NCBI GenBank assembly: GCA_030637205.1 | Contig: DAOVVL010000143.1 | Location: forward strand, 1-5,958 | From: Thalassospiraceae bacterium | GTDB lineage: Bacteria; Pseudomonadota; Alphaproteobacteria; Rhodospirillales; Magnetovibrionaceae | Reading direction: 5' to 3' | Length of the DNA: 5,958 bases | Part shown: piece by piece, positions 1 through 5,837 of the stretch | How the letters are laid out: every line of letters starts with the position of its first letter | How positions within the stretch are numbered: the stretch's first letter is position 1 | Program-made: the position numbers and the translations under genes | The notes under the pieces: model-generated | What the model saw: the letters and a program-made list of their open reading frames with translations, nothing else | Told to the model about the DNA's origin: nothing | The model's database searches: none

Positions 1-300
1 CACGCGCACCACACTTAACTTCACGCCTTGTTGCTGTTTTAACTGTTCAACCGCACGGCGAAATGTTTTCGCATCAAAATCACGGGTGCGGATATCAACC
101 CCGATGGCCAGCGCCTTGGTCGCACTGTCTGGGTCGCTTTGATCCTCAGGCGCCCATACAGGCGCCGCCAGGTTGGGGATCAGCGACAGCGGGATATTGT
201 CAACCGCTTCAAAGTTCAGGTCTTCCAGTGCTTTTAACGTGGTGGTCTTGCCCGCACCCGACATACCGGTGACCAGCAGGATTTGACGCGGATCACTCAT
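1..300 (-). CDS. rapZ: RapZ-family P-loop nucleotide-binding protein (YvcJ/RNase adapter family), N-terminal part
   Basis: This is the first 100 codons of a protein that normally has about 280-300 residues; the rest lies beyond the left edge. It begins MSDPRQILLVTGMSGAGKTT, with a Walker A loop at residues 12-19 (G-M-S-G-A-G-K-T). The family motif VDNIP follows at 33-37 and the conserved VDIRTRD stretch at 68-74, all typical of RapZ/YvcJ. In enterobacteria RapZ binds the small RNA GlmZ and delivers it to RNase E to control glucosamine-6-phosphate synthase. In alphaproteobacteria the family is usually encoded beside hprK and PTS genes, and its role there is less clear, so GlmZ control should not be assumed. 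The ATG overlaps the end of hprK by 8 bp (ATGAGTGA) and has an AAGGA-type ribosome binding site 7 nt upstream, which fits translational coupling. The family call is firm; the molecular role in this organism is uncertain. Confidence 0.93.
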   Translation of the reverse strand, partial: MSDPRQILLVTGMSGAGKTTTLKALEDLNFEAVDNIPLSLIPNLAAPVWAPEDQSDPDSATKALAIGVDIRTRDFDAKTFRRAVEQLKQQQGVKLSVVRV

Positions 301-772
301 CGCCGGTTCCTTCGTCAGTTTTCCCGCGCCCGGGCATTTCAGGTTCGACCCACAGGTTTTCGCGCGTGGCGCGGACCGCAAGGCGCACCTTGGCGGGCGC
401 ACTTGCATCAAACGGATCAAGCTTCAACACCGCCACGCTTACCCCGGCCAGCGTTTCGTTCAGGCGTTCGGGCAGGCGCTCAATTTGGTCGCGCGGCGTT
501 AGCTCAACGATCAGGCGAATGTTAGTGTATTTCTTTGCGCCCACCCGCACCACGCCCAGAGCGCGAACTTCGATCAGTCCTGAAATGGTGCCGGGCGCGT
601 GCGCCATCAGGTTACCGTCGTCATTATTTATTTCGGTGTAATCATCTGATACCAGCTTGGCACCACCATCGATCAAGCGCAGCGCCAGATCGGATTTACC
701 CGCACCCGGCCGACCGCGGATCAAGACCCCGTCGCCATCAACGCAAACACAAGTGGCGTGAATGTTTTCCAT
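293..772 (-). CDS. hprK: HPr kinase/phosphorylase, short alphaproteobacterial form
   Basis: A 159-residue protein corresponding only to the C-terminal catalytic domain of HprK; Gram-positive enzymes have about 310 residues with an extra N-terminal domain. The Walker A loop GRPGAGKS is at residues 20-27. A DD pair at 43-44 followed by YTEI matches the conserved acidic segment, and GLIEVRALGVVRV at 65-77 matches the HprK signature (usually EIRGLGI; Ala71 stands where Gly is common). The family phosphorylates a serine of the PTS protein HPr with ATP and reverses this with phosphate, in the cytoplasm. In alphaproteobacteria it is thought to act on HPr of the PTS-Ntr branch. The ATG start is supported by HATCV only four residues later, as in relatives, although the GGAG ribosome binding site is just 3 nt away. 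It lies 48 bp after chvG and overlaps rapZ by 8 bp, so all are probably in one operon. Confidence 0.95.
   Translation of the reverse strand: MENIHATCVCVDGDGVLIRGRPGAGKSDLALRLIDGGAKLVSDDYTEINNDDGNLMAHAPGTISGLIEVRALGVVRVGAKKYTNIRLIVELTPRDQIERLPERLNETLAGVSVAVLKLDPFDASAPAKVRLAVRATRENLWVEPEMPGRGKTDEGTGDE
307..312 (-). promoter_or_regulatory. Ribosome binding site of rapZ
   Basis: Read on the minus strand this is AAGGAA, with about 6-7 nt to the rapZ ATG at 300. It lies inside the last codons of hprK. It supports the start at 300 and independent or coupled initiation of rapZ despite the gene overlap. Confidence 0.7.
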
Positions 773-820
773 GGGCTCCAGTTTAGCAAAAATCGCGCCG
801 CTCGGGCAGGGTCAACTTAT
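773..820 (-). other. chvG-hprK intergenic spacer
   Basis: This 48-bp gap between the chvG stop and the hprK ATG is the largest within the minus-strand cluster. A TTGACC hexamer (minus strand, 812-817) resembles a -35 box, but no good -10 lies at 16-18 bp; the nearest AT-rich hexamer is about 21 bp away. A run of five T follows a GC-rich stretch, but I could not draw a stable stem in front of it. I therefore see neither a convincing internal promoter nor a terminator and favour read-through from chvI-chvG. Confidence 0.4.
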
Positions 821-2440
821 TTAAGCCAGCACAAGCTGGACCGTAAAGCGCGCCCCAGTGGCAGCACCTTCATCATTGGTAAGTGTTTCAGCAATAATAT
901 TGCCGCCGTGGGCATCGATGATCTGCTTGGAAATGGAGAGCCCCAATCCTGAGTGGATGCCGAACTTTTCGGCGATCGGGCGTTCGGTATAGAAACGCTC
1001 AAAAATGGCGACTTCCTTGCCCGGGGCAATGCCGGGGCCGTTGTCTGTGATGGTGATGCAAATGCTGTCATCGTCCGCAGCGGCGGCAATGTCGATGGTG
1101 CCACCGGGGGGGCTGAAGGTGACCGCATTGGCGATCAGGTTGCGAAACACCTGCACCAGTCGGTCTTCGATGCCTTCCGTTATCAGGCCATCGGGGCAGT
1201 CAAGATTGATCGGCGGATCAAGGGCGGCTTTGGTTGACATGTGAATGTCGGCCAGTGTTGCCAGCAATCCCGAAATGTTCACCGACTCGGTTTCGGCGCG
1301 GCTCAGTTCGGCGTCCAGACGCGATGCGTCTGAAATATCGCTGATTAACCGATCCAGCCGCTCAACATCGTCTTGAATGATGGCGAACAGTTTTTTCTGT
1401 TTCTCCGGGTCATCAATACGCGCCGTGGTTTCAACGGCACTTTTAAGTGAGGTCAGCGGGTTCTTGATTTCGTGCGCGACGTCGGCGGCAAACTGTTCAA
1501 TCGCGTCCATGCGGGTCCACAGCGCCTCGGTCATATCGTTGAGCGCGACGGCCAGTTCGCCGATCTCATCATTTCGGCCCTTGAAATTTGGAATGTTGTG
1601 TTGGCGGTGGTGGCCGCGGCGCACACGTTCGGCGGCCAGTGCCAGAATACGCACAGGCCGTGCAATGGTTCCGGCCAGATATAAAGACAACAACACCGTG
1701 ATAACCAGAACGGCTGCAAACATTTTCAGGATATCAAGGCGCACTTCATAAAGGGCGGCGTCGATGTCCGCCGATCCCTTGGACAAAAAGATCACGCCCA
1801 GGGTTTGTTTGTATCTGGTGACCGGCATGGCGACAGTTAATACCAGCGAACCATCGGGCATTGATCTGCGCGCGACCCACACGTCGCCGGCCATGGCCGC
1901 CACTATTTCCGGGTAATCGGGTGCGTGTTGGATGATGTTTTCGCGATATAGCGGATAGCTATCGGTGACCGGCAGCCAGTTGTAGATACGGTCCATTGTT
2001 TGGAAGGCCCGGTTGAGGAAACTTTCGCGTTCTTCTTTTGCCATGGCCGGGGGCAGGTCTTCGCGTTGGATCTGGCCGCCGGGCTGTAACAGGGCGCGTG
2101 AATCGGCGACCAGCACGCCGTTGGGCGCAAACAGCCGCGCGCGGGTTTTAGCGGTGAAAGCCAGGCGGCGTACGATCTGTTCTGAAAGATCGGGAAGCAG
2201 CATATGGCCCATCGGCGAAACGGCACTTTCACCCAAGGCGACTGCAAAAATTTCGGCGTGGGTGCGCATCCCCGAAAGCTCGGTCGTGATCAGGTTGCGC
2301 CGGTATTCGCCCAGAAAAAACAAACCCGCCACCAATATAACCGGCGCCAACACGTTGACCGCCAGAATACGCAGGGTAAGGCGTGAAAACCGCCCGCTTA
2401 ACTCGGGGCTACGTTGTGGATGTTGAGGTTGCGAGTCCAT
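821..2440 (-). CDS. chvG: ChvG/ExoS/BvrS-type sensor histidine kinase
   Basis: A 539-residue inner-membrane sensor kinase. TM1 is at about residues 24-44 and TM2 at about 239-258, flanking a periplasmic sensor domain of about 195 residues, and a HAMP linker follows at 259-313. The dimerisation/phosphoacceptor helix contains VAHEIKNPLTSL with His323 as the predicted autophosphorylation site. The ATPase domain shows an N box (FRNLIANAV, 432-440), a G1 box (DNGPG, 466-470), an F box (FERFY, 480-484) and a G2 box (GLGLS, 498-502). All catalytic motifs are intact. In relatives (Agrobacterium ChvG, Sinorhizobium ExoS, Brucella BvrS) the kinase senses acid or envelope stress and phosphorylates ChvI; in rhizobia the periplasmic protein ExoR restrains it, but no exoR is visible here. 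The start lies 15 bp after chvI with only a weak ribosome binding site, so coupled translation is likely. Confidence 0.93.
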   Translation of the reverse strand: MDSQPQHPQRSPELSGRFSRLTLRILAVNVLAPVILVAGLFFLGEYRRNLITTELSGMRTHAEIFAVALGESAVSPMGHMLLPDLSEQIVRRLAFTAKTRARLFAPNGVLVADSRALLQPGGQIQREDLPPAMAKEERESFLNRAFQTMDRIYNWLPVTDSYPLYRENIIQHAPDYPEIVAAMAGDVWVARRSMPDGSLVLTVAMPVTRYKQTLGVIFLSKGSADIDAALYEVRLDILKMFAAVLVITVLLSLYLAGTIARPVRILALAAERVRRGHHRQHNIPNFKGRNDEIGELAVALNDMTEALWTRMDAIEQFAADVAHEIKNPLTSLKSAVETTARIDDPEKQKKLFAIIQDDVERLDRLISDISDASRLDAELSRAETESVNISGLLATLADIHMSTKAALDPPINLDCPDGLITEGIEDRLVQVFRNLIANAVTFSPPGGTIDIAAAADDDSICITITDNGPGIAPGKEVAIFERFYTERPIAEKFGIHSGLGLSISKQIIDAHGGNIIAETLTNDEGAATGARFTVQLVLA

Positions 2441-2455
2441 GGGGCTCAGCTTAGA

Positions 2456-3142
2456 TCAGTCCACCTGATAGCGATAGCCAACACCGTACAGGGTTTCGAT
2501 GGCATCAAAATCGGGGGCTTGTTCGCGAAACTTGCGCCGAAGGCGCTTGATGTGGCTGTCGATGGTGCGGTCATCGACATAGATGTTTTCGCCATACGCA
2601 GCATCGATTAACTGATCGCGGCTTTTGACGTGTCCGGGGTTTGAAGCCAGTGCCTTGAGCAGCAAAAATTCCGTCACCGTCAGGTTGATCGGCTTTTCCT
2701 TCCACGTACACAGATGGCGATCTGTATCCATCAACAGGTCGCCGCGCTGGATGACGTCCGTTGCAATGTCACTTGCGGGCTCTGATCGGCGCAGCACGGC
2801 GCGAATGCGCTCAATCAGCAGGCGCTGGGAAAACGGTTTTTTGATATAGTCGTCAGCGCCCAGCCTCAGCCCCATGGCTTCATCAACTTCGTCGTCTTTT
2901 GAGGTGAGGAAGATCACCGGCATGTCGGATCGTTTTTTCAGCTCGCCCAACAGTTCCATTCCGTCCATGCGCGGCATCTTGATATCCAGAACCGCCAGAT
3001 TGGGCGGGTTGCGGCCAATTTCGCGCAACGCCTCGTCGCCATCAATATAGGTGCGTACCTCATAGCCTTCGGCCTCAAGTGCGATCGAAACCGAGGTCAG
3101 GATATTGCGGTCATCGTCAACCAGAGCAATGGATTGGGTCAT
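2456..3142 (-). CDS. chvI: ChvI/BvrR-type response regulator, OmpR/PhoB family
   Basis: A 228-residue DNA-binding response regulator. The receiver domain spans about residues 3-118, with the acidic pair Asp10-Asp11, phosphoacceptor Asp53 in VLDIKMPRMDG, Thr80 and Lys102 before Pro103, so all activation residues are present. A winged-helix DNA-binding domain spans about 129-228 and includes the recognition-helix segment DDRTIDSHIKRLRRKF (190-205) and the terminal hairpin YGVGYRY. It should be phosphorylated by the adjacent ChvG and act as an envelope/acid-stress transcription regulator, often autoregulating its own operon. An in-frame ATG 10 codons upstream (3172) is less likely: the extra residues MPETMPKGLY precede the usual beginning of the receiver fold, whereas the ATG at 3142 has an AAAGGA site 6 nt upstream. 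It is transcribed divergently from cbtB. Confidence 0.95.
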   Translation of the reverse strand: MTQSIALVDDDRNILTSVSIALEAEGYEVRTYIDGDEALREIGRNPPNLAVLDIKMPRMDGMELLGELKKRSDMPVIFLTSKDDEVDEAMGLRLGADDYIKKPFSQRLLIERIRAVLRRSEPASDIATDVIQRGDLLMDTDRHLCTWKEKPINLTVTEFLLLKALASNPGHVKSRDQLIDAAYGENIYVDDRTIDSHIKRLRRKFREQAPDFDAIETLYGVGYRYQVD

Positions 3143-3148
3143 GTAAAG

Positions 3149-3154
3149 TCCTTT
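3149..3154 (-). promoter_or_regulatory. Ribosome binding site of chvI, decides the start
   Basis: On the minus strand this reads AAAGGA with a 6-nt spacer (CTTTAC) to the ATG at 3142. The upstream alternative ATG at 3172 would place this site inside the coding region, so it favours the 228-residue form. Confidence 0.75.
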
Positions 3155-3173
3155 GGGCATTGTTTCTGGCATT

Positions 3174-3191
3174 CCCTTGATTTTTCAAGGG
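3174..3191. repeat. Perfect inverted repeat CCCTTGA-TTTT-TCAAGGG
   Basis: Two 7-base arms pair perfectly around a TTTT loop (AAAA on the minus strand). It sits 31 bp upstream of the chvI start and about 115 bp upstream of cbtB. It lies between the predicted chvI -10 box and the chvI ribosome binding site, so it would be transcribed in the chvI leader as a hairpin. It could instead be a dimeric repressor/activator operator serving either divergent unit. No T-run follows on either strand, so it is not an intrinsic terminator. I do not recognise the operator. Confidence 0.6.
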
Positions 3192-3218
3192 TCATTTAAC
3201 GCTTCCTATTATGGCAAA

Positions 3219-3224
3219 ATTATA
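3219..3224 (-). promoter_or_regulatory. Candidate -10 box of the chvI operon
   Basis: The minus strand reads TATAAT here, an exact sigma-70 consensus hexamer. The matching -35 region is poor: a CTCAAT/CCTCAA-like sequence lies about 16-17 bp upstream, so an activator such as ChvI itself may be needed. Transcription would start near 3212 and give a leader of about 70 nt containing the inverted repeat at 3174-3191. The TATAAT match is seen directly; promoter activity is inferred. Confidence 0.4.
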
Positions 3225-3232
3225 GTCGGATA

Positions 3233-3268
3233 GGGTAGCGATTGAGGCCGGGATTCGATACCCATCCC
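3233..3268 (+). promoter_or_regulatory. Overlapping alternative hairpins in the cbtB leader
   Basis: GGGTAGCGA (3233-3241) pairs with TCGATACCC (3255-3263), a 9-position stem with one G/A mismatch and a 13-nt loop. A second stem, GGGAT (3250-3254) with ATCCC (3264-3268), would enclose TCGATACCC in its loop, so the two structures exclude each other. They lie 38-73 nt before the cbtB ATG. They may be a leader control element or a protein-binding dyad, or may be chance. No known riboswitch class is matched. Confidence 0.35.
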
Positions 3269-3305
3269 CTCACAGGTCCACCCATTGACAGAATCGAGCG
3301 CACAA

Positions 3306-3533
3306 ATGGCTGAAATCCCCACAAACAAGTCCCAAGCCAAGTCCCTGGCCAAGTCTCTGGCAATGGCCGCCCTATCGCAGGATTCGATTACTTCTGAGCG
3401 TGCCTCGGTAGTGCTAAGCGCCGTTTTTGCCTTTTCACTGGGACTCGGTCTGTTGACCATGGCGGGGTTTGCCCAGTCGGCCCACGATGTGGCCCATGAT
3501 TCGCGTCACGCTTTTTCCTTTCCCTGCCACTAA
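3306..3533 (+). CDS. cbtB: CbtB-family small membrane protein, proposed cobalt transporter subunit
   Basis: A 75-residue protein with a single transmembrane helix at about residues 33-56 and a short metal-ligand-rich tail. The tail (His60, His64, Asp65, His68, Cys74, His75; ending RHAFSFPCH) is the hallmark of the CbtB family. In the family model CbtB and CbtA form a B12-regulated cobalt uptake system, proposed mainly from genome context; the His/Cys tail is a plausible Co(II)-binding site. The N-terminal 30 residues are basic and contain a KSxA repeat encoded by 12-bp tandem repeats. The ATG at 3306 was chosen; an in-frame TTG at 3285 would add seven residues (TTESSAQ-like, read with an initiator Met) and has a comparably weak ribosome binding site. 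cbtA follows after 15 bp. No cobalamin riboswitch is visible upstream, which is unusual for this family. Confidence 0.9.
   Translation: MAEIPTNKSQAKSLAKSLAMAALSQDSITSERASVVLSAVFAFSLGLGLLTMAGFAQSAHDVAHDSRHAFSFPCH
3324..3359 (+). repeat. 12-bp tandem repeat inside cbtB
   Basis: GCCAAGTCCCTG (3336-3347) is followed at once by GCCAAGTCTCTG (3348-3359), with one difference. A more degenerate copy lies at 3324-3335. They encode the basic repeat KSQA-KSLA-KSLA near the cytoplasmic N-terminus. The array is short and in frame, so copy-number changes would lengthen or shorten the tail without breaking the gene. Confidence 0.6.
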
Positions 3534-3548
3534 GGCGCTTTTAAAGCC

Positions 3549-4226
3549 ATGCTGAAACGATTGACCCTGGCGGCGTTTGCCGCAGGATTGAGTGCGGGCA
3601 TTGCCGTTTTGCTGGTACAGGGTTTGTGGTTGCTGCCGCTAATCGATTTGGCCGAATTTCTTGAAAGCGGTGGCGATCTAAACGCATACGCCCCGCCTCA
3701 AGGGCTGTTTGCCATCGCCCTTATGGATCCTGATCGCCTGCTGGGCACGTTCACCTTTGATACCCTGACCGGGGTCGCGTTTGCCCTGATGGTGGGCGCT
3801 GCCATGTCAGTGGGGGTGCGCGGCGACATTGACTGGAAGTCAGGATTGATGTGGGGGCTTGGCGGTTGGGCTGCTTTTTCGCTGGCACCGGCCATCGGCC
3901 AGCCACCGACGCCACCGGGGGCTGCCTTTGTTGATCTTGAGGCGCGCCAGATCTGGTGGTGGCTAACGGTTTCCACCACCGCTGCCGGGCTGGCGCTGGT
4001 GGTGTTTGGCCATCGCCATCAATACAAATTGGGCCTATGGGCCCTTGGGGCCGTGTTGCTGGTTTTGCCCCACGCGGTGGGTGCGCCGGGTGACGGGGAT
4101 GGGCCATTGTTGGCGGGCGATCTGGCACGTGATTTTGCCGCGGCCTCGATCTTCAGCGCGCTGGTTTTTTGGCTGGTGCTGGGCGGTGTGCTGGGTTTGA
4201 TGCTTAGACCTTCCCGAAAGCCCTGA
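3549..4226 (+). CDS. cbtA: CbtA-family membrane protein, proposed cobalt transporter subunit
   Basis: A 225-residue polytopic membrane protein. Hydrophobic segments lie at about residues 6-30, 70-90, 97-114, 136-153, 160-177 and 197-218; the family is usually described with five or six spans. Family marks are the N-terminal LKRLTLAAFAAGLSAG, the LAPAIGQPPTPPGA segment (112-125), the DLEARQIWWW stretch (129-138) and PHAVGAP (174-180). CbtA is proposed to form the membrane pore of a cobalt importer, with CbtB as the metal-ligand subunit. This rests on co-occurrence with cobalamin genes rather than on much biochemistry. The gene begins 15 bp after cbtB, and an AAGG motif lies in the gap but rather far from the ATG, so coupling to cbtB is likely. 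It is followed after 56 bp by the DUF1538 pair, an association I do not know as standard. Confidence 0.9.
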   Translation: MLKRLTLAAFAAGLSAGIAVLLVQGLWLLPLIDLAEFLESGGDLNAYAPPQGLFAIALMDPDRLLGTFTFDTLTGVAFALMVGAAMSVGVRGDIDWKSGLMWGLGGWAAFSLAPAIGQPPTPPGAAFVDLEARQIWWWLTVSTTAAGLALVVFGHRHQYKLGLWALGAVLLVLPHAVGAPGDGDGPLLAGDLARDFAAASIFSALVFWLVLGGVLGLMLRPSRKP

Positions 4227-4247
4227 TCTCTGAGAAGATGGAGGCCA

Positions 4248-4266
4248 GCGCATTGGGGGCTTGCGC
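4248..4266 (+). repeat. Small GCGCA/TGCGC hairpin between cbtA and the DUF1538 pair
   Basis: GCGCA (4248-4252) pairs with TGCGC (4262-4266) around a 9-nt loop. It lies in the 56-bp gap before the preferred start at 4283. The stem is short and has no T-run after it, so it does not look like a terminator. It could slow or process the message at the cbtBA/DUF1538 boundary, or be chance. Confidence 0.25.
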
Positions 4267-4282
4267 GTTCGGGGGTGAATTG

Positions 4283-5026
4283 ATGGGCGAAGCAATAAAG
4301 ACCATCCGCAACTTTGTTCACATGTTGGGCACCGCCGCACGCGACCTTGCCCCCATCGTTGCCGTGATCGCTTTTTTTCAAATTGTTGTGTTGCAACAGC
4401 CTTTCCCCAATCTGGAAGAAATGCTGATCGGTGCCGTGCTGGTGGTGCTGGGGCTGACATTTTTTATTCGCGGTCTCGAAATGGCCCTGTTCCCGCTGGG
4501 CGAAGCCATGGCGCAGGATTTTGCGCGCAAGGGCAGCTTGTTCTGGCTGGTGGCGTTTTCATTTTCGCTGGGCTTTGGCACCACGGTTGCCGAACCGGCA
4601 CTGATTGCGGTGGCGGCCGAAGCCGCCAAAACGGTCGCCGAAGCCGGCGCCATTGAAGCGGGCGAAGAGGCGCGCAACAATTACGCATTTGGCCTGCGCA
4701 TGACCGTCGCGCTGTCGGTGGGTTTCGCCATCGTCATCGGGGTGTTGAGAATTATCAAAGGCTGGCCGATCCAGTGGGTGATTATCGCTGGCTACGGCGG
4801 CGTGGTGGTGCTGACCTTTTTTGCGCCGCCGGAAATTGTCGGCATTGCGTATGATTCGGGCGGCGTCACCACCTCGACCATCACAGTTCCGTTGGTAACC
4901 GCACTGGGCGTCGGTCTGGCCAGCGCCATTCGCGGGCGCAACCCCATGACCGATGGTTTCGGTTTAATCGCTTTTGCCAGCCTGACGCCAATGATGTTCG
5001 TCATGGTTTACGGCATGGTTTATTGA
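4283..5026 (+). CDS. DUF1538-family membrane protein, first paralogue
   Basis: A 247-residue integral membrane protein with no established function that I know of. Strongly hydrophobic segments lie at about residues 22-37, 48-63, 86-103, 140-156, 164-181 and 200-215, with a further one at 226-246. Family motifs are FFQIVVL (31-37), GLEMALFPLGEAMA (64-77), TTVAEPALIAVA (100-111) and AYDSGGVTTST (189-199), then DGFGLIAFASL (224-234). The polar and acidic motifs inside hydrophobic surroundings (Glu66, Glu74, Glu104, Asp191) look like substrate- or ion-contacting loops of a transporter; that is inference. The ATG at 4238 would add 15 residues, but its purine-rich GAGAAG abuts the ATG without spacing. 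The ATG at 4283 follows GGGGGTG at a usable distance and gives an N-terminus matching the paralogue. The next gene begins 19 bp later. A 19-residue insert around 112-130 (rich in Ala/Glu) distinguishes it from the second copy. Confidence 0.85.
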   Translation: MGEAIKTIRNFVHMLGTAARDLAPIVAVIAFFQIVVLQQPFPNLEEMLIGAVLVVLGLTFFIRGLEMALFPLGEAMAQDFARKGSLFWLVAFSFSLGFGTTVAEPALIAVAAEAAKTVAEAGAIEAGEEARNNYAFGLRMTVALSVGFAIVIGVLRIIKGWPIQWVIIAGYGGVVVLTFFAPPEIVGIAYDSGGVTTSTITVPLVTALGVGLASAIRGRNPMTDGFGLIAFASLTPMMFVMVYGMVY

Positions 5027-5045
5027 GGGGCCGGGAATAGAAAGT

Positions 5046-5837
5046 ATGGAACTTTTAAACCACATTCTGGCGACGGCTTGGGACACGATTTTCGACGTGT
5101 TGCCCATCGCCGCCATCTTGTTGTTTTTCCAGATCGTGGTTTTGAAAAAAATGCCACCTAACCCGAAGCGTATTGTAGCGGGCTTTGTGTATGTGGTGGC
5201 GGGCCTGACGCTGTTTCTGGTCGGCCTTGAAATGGCGCTGTTCCCGCTGGGTGAAGCCATGGCCAGCCAGTTGACCGACCCCGACTTTATCGGCGGGCAT
5301 GTGTTGCAGGGCATCGTTCATTGGCAGGACTATTACTGGGTTTACATTTTCGCCGCCGCCATCGGCTTTGCCACAACGGCGGCCGAACCTTCGCTGATCG
5401 CGGTGGCCTTAAAAGCCGAGCAGATTTCAGGCGGCGCATTGAACGCTTTTGCGCTCAGGATTGCGGTTGCCATCGGTGTAGCGGTGGGCGTGTCGCTGGG
5501 CGCATTTCGCATCGTGACCGGCATGCCGCTGCACTGGTTTATTATTGCCGGCTACGTGGTGGTTATCATTCAGACCATCTGGGCGCCCAAGATGATTGTG
5601 GCGCTGGCGTATGATTCGGGTGGCGTCACAACTTCGACCGTGACAGTGCCGGTGGTGACAGCACTTGGCCTGGGGTTGGCATCGACCATCCCCGGCCGCA
5701 GCCCGCTATTGGATGGATTTGGATTAATCGCGTTTGCAAGCCTGTTTCCCATCATGGCTGTGATGGGGTATGCCAAGATGGCCGAATGGATGCAGTCGCG
5801 CAGGCAACAAAGTGAACCTAAGGAGGAAAACACATGA
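5046..5837 (+). CDS. DUF1538-family membrane protein, second paralogue
   Basis: A 263-residue paralogue of the preceding gene; by eye about half of the aligned residues match. The same motifs occur at equivalent places: FFQIVVL (27-33), GLEMALFPLGEAMA (60-73), TTAAEPSLIAVA (110-121), AYDSGGVTTST (188-198) and DGFGLIAFASL (223-233). Predicted membrane segments follow the same order. It differs by a longer loop after the second motif (about 74-97, with HVLQGIVHWQDYYW) and a charged cytoplasmic-type tail at 243-263 (AEWMQSRRQQSEPKEENT). In some other bacteria two DUF1538 units are joined in one polypeptide, so these separate genes may form a heterodimer or pseudo-symmetric complex. The stop codon overlaps the ATG of the PII-like gene (ATGA), and the last codons contain that gene's ribosome binding site, which argues for coupled translation. 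The substrate cannot be read from the sequence. Confidence 0.88.
   Translation: MELLNHILATAWDTIFDVLPIAAILLFFQIVVLKKMPPNPKRIVAGFVYVVAGLTLFLVGLEMALFPLGEAMASQLTDPDFIGGHVLQGIVHWQDYYWVYIFAAAIGFATTAAEPSLIAVALKAEQISGGALNAFALRIAVAIGVAVGVSLGAFRIVTGMPLHWFIIAGYVVVIIQTIWAPKMIVALAYDSGGVTTSTVTVPVVTALGLGLASTIPGRSPLLDGFGLIAFASLFPIMAVMGYAKMAEWMQSRRQQSEPKEENT
5819..5826 (+). promoter_or_regulatory. Near-perfect ribosome binding site of the PII-like gene
   Basis: TAAGGAGG lies within the last codons of the second DUF1538 gene, 7 nt before the ATG at 5834. It is by far the strongest Shine-Dalgarno sequence in the window. It fixes the start and suggests that the PII-like protein is made in excess over the membrane subunits, as expected for a soluble trimeric regulator. 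Confidence 0.8.

Noticed and set aside
785..806. GC-rich stretch followed by five T on the minus strand after chvG, a possible intrinsic terminator
   Set aside because: No stable stem precedes the T-run, and gene spacing suggests read-through into hprK.
817..1128. Open frames on either strand inside chvG, for example 817-1128 minus and 1377-1751 plus
   Set aside because: They are out-of-frame shadows of an intact kinase gene with all motifs; their translations show no domain-like pattern.
3143..3172. Ten-codon N-terminal extension of chvI starting at 3172
   Set aside because: It would contain the AAAGGA ribosome binding site of the ATG at 3142 and extends beyond the usual start of the receiver domain.
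3246..3284. GATTCGATACCC followed by CCACCCA, resembling the T-arm and 3' end of a tRNA
   Set aside because: The arms do not form a 5-bp T-stem with a 7-nt loop, and no anticodon arm or acceptor partner is found upstream; treated as chance.
3524..3533. GCCACT at the end of cbtB resembling the core of a B12 box
   Set aside because: It encodes the terminal Cys-His and stop, lacks the final G of GCCACTG and has no other riboswitch helices around it.
4238..4282. Fifteen-codon N-terminal extension of the first DUF1538 gene
   Set aside because: The upstream GAGAAG touches the ATG with no spacer, and the extension has no counterpart in the paralogue; the ATG at 4283 has better spacing.
3751..4460. 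Long minus-strand open frames opposite cbtA and the start of the DUF1538 gene
   Set aside because: Their translations are Pro/Arg/Gln-rich low-complexity products typical of the antisense of GC-rich membrane-protein genes.
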